Part shown: one piece after another, positions 1 to 8,353 of the stretch
How the letters are laid out: each line of letters starts with the position of its first letter
Position numbering within the stretch: position 1 is the stretch's first letter
NCBI RefSeq assembly: GCF_000275845.1
Contig: NW_006766884.1
Coordinates: 1,016,193 to 1,080,192 of the forward strand
DNA from: Dichomitus squalens LYAD-421 SS1
Taxonomy: Eukaryota; Basidiomycota; Agaricomycetes; Polyporales; Polyporaceae
Length of the DNA stretch: 64,000 nt
Direction: 5' to 3'
The notes under the pieces: model-generated
Seen by the model: only the letters and a program-made list of their open reading frames with translations
Database searches by the model: none
What the model was told of the DNA's origin: nothing
Position numbers and translations under genes: made by a program

Positions 1-40
1 CGGTGCTACTAACCCTAACCTCGCCGAGTTCTGCGAGTAG
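1..40 (+). CDS. C-terminal end of an unidentified gene (partial)
   Basis: Reading from base 2, an open frame gives GATNPNLAEFCE and then a TAG stop at 38-40. It runs off the left edge of the window. The peptide reads like a protein end, but it is too short to identify and could be chance. The bases 9-20 inside it resemble two telomere repeats, which I take as coincidence. Confidence 0.3.
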   Translation, partial: GATNPNLAEFCE

Positions 41-511
41 TAATCTAGACATCTTTCATGTATAGTAGTCTGTGTTAAATTATCATTTATCATCGAAAGT
101 ACAAACTCCGATTGTGTTGTAATTTGTTGGCCAGCTGTCTTCGCCAACATGATCAATGACCGTTCCGTAGTTTGAACTTGGGCAGCCATGGCAGGAATTG
201 CACCAAGCATTGGTCATCTATGTTCATTGACTTAGTCAAGAATGTGCAATATCGGCCAGAGTTCTACCGCGGTACGGTACGCGAAGACCATACACTCTGC
301 TAGAAGTGACAAGCATTGTCCAGGCGCCCAGTCACCTCTGGCCATGCCCGGTGATTCCTCGCGGTTCTCTACCAGATTCCGTCATCCCTTGGTCATACCT
401 TGCGAATCTGGCCGGTAATGCGGAACCTGCACATGCCCGACCATACCTTACACCTTTTTGCTGATGCACGTTTGAGTTAGTCAGGGAGGGAGCACTTGGG
501 ACATCTGGGCA
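41..511. other. Gene-free stretch
   Basis: No exon of a recognisable family is seen on either strand. The missing C-terminal part of the aldo/keto reductase remnant at 512-827 should lie here if that gene were intact, and I could not find it. Confidence 0.5.
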
Positions 512-827
512 GAACTCACCGCTGTTGAGAAACATCTTCACCCCAGGCGGCAGCACATCAATACCCGCCTTGATCGCTGCGAAGGCGGCCTCTTCATCCG
601 TTGGCACATTGGGGTCTTGGCTCCTATGATAGACAGGGCATCAGTCGGTGGCCACTCGATCATGTGAGGAGGGCGCACGTCAACGTCATGAGGCCGTGCT
701 GTCGTTCCAAGAGTGAAGATCATTATTGCGACCAACGGTAGATGAAGGGCAGTGGTACACTCACGGCAACCTTTCCGACTGTTATGCCGGAGGCGGTCCC
801 CCCGAGCTTGACGGTCTTGACGGACAT
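512..827 (-). pseudogene. Truncated aldo/keto reductase (pyridoxal reductase type)
   Basis: The start ATG is at 825-827. Three exons join cleanly: 765-827 (MSVKTVKLGGTASGITVGKV...), a short one from 698 (HGLMTLT), and a third coding PTDEEAAFAAIKAGIDVLPP and then GVKMFLNSGEF. This is the N-terminal strand of the TIM barrel of fungal NADPH-dependent pyridoxal reductase-like aldo/keto reductases, including the conserved FLNSGEFY region (usual family length is about 330 residues). Homology stops abruptly at about base 512. The following 500 bases contain no catalytic Tyr/Lys/His motifs of the family, so only some 55 residues remain. I call it a gene remnant. A long intron leading to exons outside the window is possible, but would be unusual among genes with such short introns. 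Confidence 0.6.
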
Positions 828-1661
828 TGGGATGCTGCAGGTGTGAGTAGGTTCTAGAGATTTGAATGTGCTCGCTGTTCGGCGAATGAAGGACTTCGTT
901 GGAACGGGATGCGACTTTTATACAGGTTCGACCGGACAGGAGTGGGTCAGTGGTAGGGACGGATGGCTTCAATGACGCATATCTCTTCTATCGTTGCGGC
1001 ACAAGCTTGGGACCAACGCATGAACTGGGCGAAACTGTACTACGTAGTTCTTCGGCATGTAAAGGATGGTCACATGTCGGGTCTGGGCATCTGTCAATCT
1101 GAGTGACCCGACCCACATTCGTACCCGACCTACCCAATTCTCGACCCGCACGGGTATACTCAGGTCGGAATTCTAGTTGGTAGTACCGGTTCCTAAGCCA
1201 TGAGCTTCCGAGGGGAACCTGATACGCTTACCAGACCACCGTAGACAAAGCAATATCAAGCGCTTAACCTATAATCGCCGGCCGGGATACTCATCATTCC
1301 TTTGGACGCCGGTCGGGGTACTATCCGTGGAAGCGGCAGTTCATGAGCGTATTCTGCTCGCAGCTTGGGGTAATAGAACGATAGAGGCGGTGGGTATCGC
1401 AGCATAACTCGCTGCGGGTGAATGGCGCGGTGGCAGTAAGCACTGGTCATCTTGGCGCCTGGTTATCCTAATTGGGATAGATGCGCGCCTCTGGCCAATG
1501 AGGGCGCACGTGGCGGGGCGGGGAGCTGCGTCCACAGCCAGGCGCAGACCCTTGCAATTGCCGCTGTTCGATGCCTGACGTCTGCTGAATCCACCCCTCT
1601 CCCTTCATCTTCTCTCTCCTCGTTTGGTTTCCTTCTTTTTTGTGATACCCAACTATCCACG
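828..1661. other. Gene-free stretch, promoter and leader of the syntaxin gene
   Basis: No coding exon could be supported. The pyrimidine-rich run at about 1590-1660, directly before the ATG at 1662, looks like the transcription start and leader region of the downstream syntaxin gene. Confidence 0.45.
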
Positions 1662-3040
1662 ATGCAGCGAGACAGATTGGCCGCATACAGAGTGCGATTC
1701 TTCTGCTGCGTACACGTCCACGCGCTCTCGGCTGACACCCATTCTGGTATCTGCGTAATTCAGCAACAGCATGGCCAACAGCAGGCTCATGAATTGACGG
1801 ACCTCGGAGGCGGCAATGGCTATACTTCTCCACCACTTCAAGCGGATGGCAATGGGAGTGCGGACACGATGACAAATTTCTATAATCAGGTACGCGCATC
1901 GTTCACCGTATTCGCAGATTCCGTGCCTTCCATGGATAGGGCTTCGCCCGGAGGCGTATACCGACGATCATACGTGTGCTACTAGGTCACCGCTGTGCAA
2001 GACGGTATAGCACAGTTCAGCAGCAACGTTGCACGGATAGCCGACCTCCATTCCCGTACCCTCAACTCCGCGGACGACAACGCGAGCCGTCAAAACACCG
2101 CTTTGCTTGACGATCTTGTCGGACAGACTCGCGAACTGAGCAACAGCCTGAAGGAGAAGATCCAGTCTCTGTCTTCCTACCCTGTCACCCGGCCTCAGGA
2201 TCAGGCAATCCGCAAGAATCAGGTGCGCGGCCAAGTCTCTGGTGACACTACGTGAGAACGTTTTACCCAGCTATCATGTCTCTCTAGACTTCTCTCCTGC
2301 GGCAGAAGTTCGTGGAGGTGCTCCAAAACTACCAGAATGTCGAGCGGGATTACCGACAGAGGTACCGCCAACGTGTAGAGCGCCAGTTCAAGATTGGTGG
2401 GCGTTCTGTCTTCGTCGCCCGCTGCACAAGTACTAATGTTACGTGTAGTCAAACCCGATGCTACGCCAGAGGAGGTTGCGGCGGTTGTGAACGATACGGA
2501 AGGCTCCGGCGCTCAGATTTTCACGCAAGCGGTATGTTGAATCTTGCGTATAGGAGACAGGCGTGACCTCAGACGTTACCAGCTCTCCTCGTCAACACGA
2601 TATGGCGAATCACGTCTGGTGTACCGCGAAGTTCAGGACCGTCATCATGACATCCAGAAGATTGAGCGTACGCTCGAGGAGCTGGCACAGCTATTCAACG
2701 ACGTACGTATCTGTTTGGCACATCCATGAACCACTGAACCGACGCGCATCGTTTGCAGATGTCTGTCCTCGTCGCTCAACAAGACGAAGCCATTGATACT
2801 ATACAAACCACAGCCATAGATGTGGAAGGGAACACACGTGCAGGGTATGCCTACATCTCTCCATGTTCATAATCCGAACACTCACTTGCCTATAGCCTGG
2901 AACAAACGGAAAAGGCCGTGAAACATGCGCGATCTGCCCGCCGCAAGCGTTGGATCTGCTTCTGGATCTTCATCTTCGTCATCGTCGTCCTCGCACTTAT
3001 CCTCGGTCTCTACTTCGGCGTTGGTCCTGGCAAGAAATGA
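1662..3040 (+). CDS. SSO1: Plasma-membrane syntaxin t-SNARE (Sso1/Sso2 type)
   Basis: Eight exons (1662-1691, 1764-1889, 1986-2222, 2288-2396, 2449-2531, 2583-2702, 2759-2844, 2896-3040) join to 311 codons, close to the yeast Sso proteins. The order is a Gln/Gly-rich N-terminus, a three-helix Habc region (from FYNQVTAVQDGIAQF), then the SNARE helix containing REVQDRHHDIQKIERTLEEL and MSVLVAQQDEAIDTIQ with the central Gln typical of Qa-SNAREs. A basic stretch (ARRKRW) and one C-terminal membrane helix (CFWIFIFVIVVLALILGLYF) end the protein. By family, it pairs with a Sec9-type SNARE and synaptobrevin to fuse secretory vesicles with the plasma membrane. The first exon codes only 10 residues, and exon phases all agree, so the model is solid. 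SSO1 is used for the family; the number of paralogs is unknown. Confidence 0.92.
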
Positions 3041-3652
3041 TCTCGTATCTATTAATCCGACAGGACCTGTGTCCTACCGCCGGGACTGCTCCCATCTAAT
3101 TATTCTATATTCACGAATTGGACCATTGGACCATCGTTATCCACGAGACATCTTCCTGTTGGCTGGCGGCTCTTTTATGCTGCTCGTCTTAGTCCTACTT
3201 TTGCTTTTCGATGACGACATGACAAGCTATCGTGTATTGTATTCAGCGCGTACGCTTACCTAGTATACCACCGGTCATATGCCCCCTCATAATACTACGC
3301 TTTCAACTTGGTTTGTCCACTCAGCAGTGGAAAGTGGTTGTGCTCCCGTATGTATACGTGTTGACGTCGACAGGCGCATCACCGTAAACTCGAGGTAGAG
3401 TGCATGGTCTGCTCTCTTCCAAAGCTTGTGCATACCGTAGTGTCGGCGCGCGCAGCCTTGCAGCAATTACTCATACACCCCCGCATCCATGCGCCCGAGA
3501 CTCTCGACTACATCCGCTACTTCTGTCGAGCACGCACGCTCAGGCGACGAATCTTGATCGGACCAACGGGTAGAGTTGCACTCTCGCAGCTAATATCGTC
3601 ATCCACCCATCTCACGCGGTGGACGGAGACAGACCGCGATCTCTTCATCGCC
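3041..3652. other. Intergenic region between SSO1 and BNA5
   Basis: Holds the 3' end of the syntaxin gene and the promoter of kynureninase. I see no exon, RNA gene or repeat that I can support. Confidence 0.45.
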
Positions 3653-5401
3653 ATGGGCAGCCCTGCAGACCAGTTCAAGCTTGCGCCCTCGGACGACCCA
3701 TTGAGTGCATTCCGCGATGAGTTCGTCATCCCCACGTTCCGTCAGATGAACGCGACCGCCGTTTCGGCAGAGCTCGGTACGTCCTCAGCGCGGCTGCCAT
3801 CTATGTCCATGCGCTTCCCGCTCATGAACGCACCCTCTGTCTTTCCGCGCCGACATCACGCACTGGGTCGCAGCCGACCAGCCATGCACGTACTTGTGCG
3901 GGAACTCGCTCGGCCTCCTGCCGAAGCGCGCGAAGAAGCTTGTGCAGGAGGAGCTCGAGGTCTGGGGAACGAGGTGCGGATTCAGCTTGTCTTGCGCCCT
4001 CTGCGATGGACCTAGGAGAAGCAGCAATAACAGTAGCGATTTTTTATGTCCGCCCACAGGGCAGTGGAGGGCCACTTTGACCATCCACACGGCCGGAGCT
4101 GGATGTACATCGCGGATACGGTGCACCCATACTTTGCGGACCTCGTAGGTGCGTACCGGTATGCGGGCTGGCTTGCGCCAGCATACATCGATTGACTCTG
4201 TGTTCTCATCGCTGCATACATGCAGGAGCGAGCGAGTCCGAAGTCGCCTGCATGGGCACGCTCACCGCGAACCTGCACCTGATGCTCAACGCCTTCTACA
4301 AGCCCACTCAGGACCGCTACAAAATCCTCTGCGAAGCCAAGGCGTTCCCCTCAGACCAGGTACGCCACACGTCCACGCGACCCTCGCGCACCGCACTGAC
4401 GCCGCACGCAGTACGCGTTCGCGACGCAAGTCGCCTCGCGCGGCCTCGACCCCTCGGACGCGATCATCGAGCTCTCCCCGCGCCCGGGCGAGCACACGCT
4501 CCGCACCGCCGACATCCTCTCCGCCATCGCGCGCGCGGGCCCGTCCATCGCGCTCGTCCTCCTCCCGGGAGTCCAGTTCTATACCGGGCAGTACTTCGCG
4601 ATCGCAGATATCACCGCGGCTGCGCGCGCGCAGGGCTGCGTCTGCGGCTGGGACCTCGCGCACGCGGTGGGCAACGTCCCGCTCGCGCTGCACGCGTGGG
4701 GCGTCGACTTCGCGGTGTGGTGCACGTATAAGTACCTCAACGGCGGTCCGGGGGCGATTGGCGGGCTCTTCGTCCACGCGCGCCACGCGGACCTGCCCGT
4801 CGCACAGGCGGGGTGGTGGGGCCACGAGCCCGCGACGCGCTTCGACATGCCACCGCGCTTCCAAGCGATCCGCGGTGCGCAGGGCTTCCAGCAGAGCAAC
4901 CCGTCCGTGCTCGCGACGGCGGCGCTGCTCGGCGCCGTGCGCGTGTTCCGGGACGCGGGTGGGATGGAGCGGCTGCGCGCAAGGTCGGAGCGGCTCACGG
5001 GGTACTTGGAGGCGCTGCTGAAGGCGAGCAGGTTCTATGCGGAGCCGGTGCAGGCGTTCGAGAAGGAGAAGGAGGAGCTACGGGTGTCAATTATCACCCC
5101 TTCGAATCCGGCGGAGCGGGGGGCCCAGCTGTCTCTGGTGTTCCTCCCGACTGGCCGGGGTATCATGCCGCGGGTGCTGAAGGGTCTGGAGGCTCGGGGC
5201 GTCGTGGGTGATTCGCGCAAGCCGGATGTTATACGGCTGGCACCCGCGCCCCTCTACAACACCTTTGAGGATGTCGAGCAGGCTGTTGGAGTGCTTGACG
5301 AGGTGCTCGGGGAGGTCGAGCAGGAAGGTGTGCCTCCTGCTCCAGCAGAAACCGACCCTGTAGAAGAGGAGAGGCTAGACAAAGCAGATGACCGCCCGTA
5401 A
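3653..5401 (+). CDS. BNA5: Kynureninase
   Basis: Five exons (3653-3776, 3874-3973, 4060-4148, 4226-4359, 4412-5401) join in phase to 478 codons, the usual fungal length. The product is a PLP-dependent fold type I enzyme that cleaves kynurenine or 3-hydroxykynurenine to (3-hydroxy)anthranilate and alanine, in the cytosolic route from tryptophan to NAD. Visible family signatures are [17 protein letters not shown] near the N-terminus, WDLAHAVGN (Asp that contacts the PLP ring), [15 protein letters not shown] with the Schiff-base Lys, and [13 protein letters not shown]. The C-terminal tail after the last domain is Glu/Pro-rich and variable. It converges on BNA7, another gene of the same pathway, with only 348 bases between the two stops. 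Confidence 0.95.
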
Positions 5402-5749
5402 ACATGGAGTGAAGGGTGTTTGTGGTAGATACGGGCCTTGTAGCGTGTTTATGTAGGATCCAATGTATTCCAATGGCCACGAAGTAATATACAGCGGGAC
5501 CTCATGGAGTCTATCTTTCCTGTCTCGACCAATTCCGCTCCATCTATTCGACTTAAGTAACCGCCAGATCCAGGTACCGAATGCTATCCTCGCGCCCACG
5601 GCTTTCCCGGAAGCGAAGGATTCAAGCACTGCAATCGACGGAACCGAGCCCTCGGTGATCAACGAACCGTCCAAGAGGACTGGACGTATGGAGGGATCGA
5701 CGTACATTCAAATTCATCTCCACCTCGTCAAATCAACTGTCCCAGAACC
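5402..5749. other. Convergent 3' intergenic region of BNA5 and BNA7
   Basis: Shared downstream region of two convergent genes. It carries their 3' ends, and nothing else was seen. Confidence 0.5.
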
Positions 5750-6624
5750 TCAAAGTGGGGCAGCCGCATCCACGGTGACAAAGTCGGCCACAATGCGAGG
5801 ATAGACTACGCCCGCTAGAAGCTCGTTGTGGTCTTCGCTCAGCTCGTCGAAGTTCTTGCTGACCTTCGGACGCGGACTGGCGGTGGTTGCTGGCACGTCC
5901 GACGTGATCGCCATCGAGGAGAGGTGGGCATACATTATGTCGCTCTGGAGCTGATCGACCAGCACGTCGCCGGAGGAGTGGAGGACAAGCCAACGTATAT
6001 GCTCGCCGCCGGGCTGGACTGGGTAGGAGGCTACGTTAACGTCGGGGTACGCAGCGTGGTCTCCGAAGGTGTCGGCGATGAACCACTCCCTGTATGCGGG
6101 AAAGGAACGGAGGAGTGCGTCGACGTCGTAAATTCCCTCCGAGACGACGACGGCGCGGACCGCCAGGAGAAGGCTTGGAGAAGGCGTCAGCTCAGGGAAG
6201 GGCGAGGTGAGGAGTATCGACGCCAGGATGTGGGCAGAGCAGCTGTGACCCAATAGGTAGAGTCGGGTGGGAGGAGGGTCCTCTGCGGCGGGTCCGGACC
6301 ATGTGGTGAGGAAGTGGAGAAAGCGCAGGACATCGCTGGCGTGTGCGGGGTGCTGGAGGGGGGTCCGCGGCGTGGTGAGGCGGTAGTTTGGGACGGCGAC
6401 GGGGAAGCCGGAGAGGCGAGCGAGGCTGCGTGCAAGGTCCGCGTGCTGGGACTTGTCTTCGCTGCGGCTGCGGGTGAGGGGGGGAGGTGCAGGGGGCAAT
6501 GACATACGTACCTTCTCCAGGCACCTCCGTGGACGAATACGATGAGTGGGGCTGGGCGTACACTGCCCGGTGCCGCGTGGAAATCGAATTTGTGCAGGGC
6601 CTCAGGTCCGTACGCGATCTCCAT
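5750..6624 (-). CDS. BNA7: Kynurenine formamidase (arylformamidase), alpha/beta hydrolase
   Basis: Two exons (6512-6624 and 5750-6467) join in phase to 276 codons. The protein is an alpha/beta hydrolase of the arylformamidase type that turns N-formylkynurenine into kynurenine, the second step of tryptophan breakdown to NAD. The motif IVFVHGGAWR near residue 30 forms the oxyanion hole. The nucleophile sits in LLGHSCSAHI (GxSxS; the more usual form is GHSAGA), followed by candidate acid (LHSSGDVLVD) and base (ELSEDHNEL) residues in the expected order. No signal peptide is seen. It lies tail to tail with kynureninase, which acts later in the same pathway. A degraded copy of its 5' end is present at 7296-7500. 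Confidence 0.85.
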
Positions 6625-7295
6625 CGTCGTCGTCGCGTCTGACCAGAGGTGTGCGGGTCAAGATTGAAGCGTCGAAGACTCTATGTACCCCTTGACCCTC
6701 CGAGTCTGACTCGGGGTCGGACCCGGTCAACACGTGATGCACGGTCGTCCCTCGCGTACAACATAGTCGACCGCATGCTTACCGGGAGCGCGGGAAGGGT
6801 GTGAAGATGCCCAGCTCGAGCGCAAGGCAGATAAGACTCGAATGCCACATTGACGGCGGGATATGCTCACCATAGATGTCATCTGTATATGTTTGCTCGT
6901 CGTTTCTGCTCCTACAGACATAGAGGTCAGATAATGCATCTACGCTATACCTCGCACGTCTTTTGAGTCCTCGCTGGTTTCCCGAACACACTCCTCTGGG
7001 TGGGTCCATCTCCACTGTGGCAAGTCTCTCACAACGTTCCTGACGGCCATCGATTTCACCCTGCCTTATGGATGGCCAAAAAATTGGGCTTTGGAAAGAA
7101 CAGTTGGAGCTAGCAAGAAATTGACAATCAAAAGGTGGGTTCATGGCCGCCACAGGCGAACTCGAGCTCGAGCAGTGAGTAGCGGACAGCGGGCGGTTCA
7201 CGTGCCCGAGAGCCCCGACGTTGATGTCTCCTACGACTTGCACACTGGGTAACGGGTTGACTTGGATAGAGGTTTGATAAGCCAAGCGACAGCCT
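6625..7295. other. Gene-free stretch upstream of BNA7
   Basis: Contains the BNA7 promoter. I could not support any coding exon here. The right end borders the copied BNA7 fragment. Confidence 0.4.
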
Positions 7296-7500
7296 TCGAA
7301 AACATTTGTCTTCGCTGCGGCTGCGGATGGGGGGGGAGGTGCAGGGGGCAATGACATACGCACCTTCTCCAGGCACCTCCATGGACGAACAAGTACGATG
7401 AGTGGGGCTGGGCGTGTACTGCCCGGTGCCGCGTGGAAGTCGAATGAGTGCAGGCACTGCAGGGAGGGTCTCGGATCTCCATCGTCGTCGTCGCGTCTGA
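7296..7500 (-). pseudogene. Broken duplicate of the BNA7 first exon and first intron
   Basis: About 200 bases match the start of BNA7 (6457-6641) with roughly 85-90 % identity by eye. The match covers the ATG region, the FDFHAAPGS..RPAPLIV segment of exon 1, the intron and the first bases of exon 2 up to CTTCGCTGCGGCTGCGG. Compared with the intact gene, the copy has a 4-base insertion just before the HGGAWR codons, which throws it out of frame, and an altered N-terminal segment. Matching stops near 7296, so the catalytic part is absent. It lies just upstream of PMP3, so a duplicated segment was inserted next to that promoter. Confidence 0.75.
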
Positions 7501-7512
7501 CGCACACATCGC

Positions 7513-7520
7513 TGACGTCA
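7513..7520 (+). promoter_or_regulatory. CRE site (TGACGTCA) in the PMP3 promoter
   Basis: A perfect palindromic TGACGTCA lies 67 bases upstream of the PMP3 start codon and 15 bases before its TATA box. This is the binding site of ATF/CREB-type bZIP factors, which include stress regulators acting below the Hog1 kinase in fungi. PMP3 genes are known to respond to salt stress in several organisms; the link here is inference from position. Confidence 0.55.
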
Positions 7521-7534
7521 TGCCTCCCGCTCTT

Positions 7535-7540
7535 TATAAA
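7535..7540 (+). promoter_or_regulatory. TATA box of PMP3
   Basis: TATAAA occurs 47 bases before the PMP3 ATG, within the sequence CTCTTTATAAACCGCC. The position fits a core promoter with a short leader. Confidence 0.6.
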
Positions 7541-7586
7541 CCGCCCGTTGCCCCCGTCCACATTCCCCCATCTTATCTCTCTCACC

Positions 7587-7990
7587 ATGGCTTTCACTGG
7601 CTCAGACATCTGCAAGGTACGTCCACCATCTCTCCACCACGTTCAAATCCACATCTCACTGTTGCACATAGATTCTGTGTGTTTATCTCTCACCACAGCA
7701 TTCTCGTGCATGCCGCTGACGTCGGTCCCTTTAGTTTTGCCATCCTCCTCCCACCAGTAGGAGTCTTCCTTGAACGCGGATGTAATGTCGACTTCTTGAT
7801 CAACATCCTACTGGTCAGTCCCATCGTCTTCATTTCCGCCTTTCGCATGCTGATCACAATCCGCCGTGCAGACCATTCTGGGTTACATGTACGCCACATC
7901 GCCTGTTCAAATTCCTGCGCGTTCCGCACTGACCTGTCCCTGTTCAGCCCTGGTATCATCCATGCCCTCTATATCATCCTCAAGTATTAG
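7587..7990 (+). CDS. PMP3: Plasma membrane proteolipid 3 (UPF0057 family)
   Basis: Five exons (7587-7616, 7672-7676, 7735-7813, 7872-7888, 7948-7990) total 174 bases, giving 57 residues, exactly the family length. The product starts MAFTGSDICK, continues FAILLPPVGVFLERGC, and ends PGIIHALYIILKY, with the two hydrophobic helices of the family. By family it sits in the plasma membrane and affects membrane potential and salt tolerance. The second exon is only 5 bases (ATTCT). Without it the frames of exons 1 and 3 cannot join; with it the junction reads K-I-L-F as in homologues, with AG before and GT after. A CRE site and a TATA box lie directly upstream. Confidence 0.9.
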
Positions 7991-8353
7991 TCAGGGGGTG
8001 CTCCAATGCTCCCCTGCAGGCACCACGACGTTTGATGAGCTCTTGATGAATTGAACGAACTGGGCCCATGGACAGCTGGATATTGTATTCACGCATTGTA
8101 CTGATACCCTTCGACGGGCCTAATTCTACTTCTATATCGAACATCATCTCAACTTGGTCAAGCGAGTGCCTCAAGCTACGGACATCGACTCGTGAAGTGG
8201 CATGTTCAGTTCTGCTCTTGGAATATGCTATCAAGGAAGTGCTAGTGGCTACAGGCAGCGCAGTGCTCGAAGCATTCTACGAATGAAACTGATTACTCGT
8301 ACATTGTTAGCTTTTGGCTTCGCATGTGTCCGCGTCGTCCGTGCCTCACCCAG
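7991..8353. other. Convergent 3' region of PMP3 and GCD6
   Basis: Downstream regions of two convergent genes. No exon or RNA gene could be supported. Confidence 0.45.

Noticed and set aside
9..20. Two telomere-like repeats (CTAACCCTAACC) at the left edge
   Set aside because: Only two units, inside what reads as the end of a coding frame, and followed by ordinary genes. It does not mark a chromosome end.
4149..5021. Long Arg/Ser-rich open frame overlapping kynureninase
   Set aside because: It lies in another frame of the GC-rich last exon of BNA5, shows no family features, and overlaps an unambiguous gene.
3653..6624. A secondary-metabolite cluster around the kynurenine genes
   Set aside because: No synthase, P450, methyltransferase or specific transporter is near; neighbours are a SNARE, PMP3 and eIF2B epsilon.
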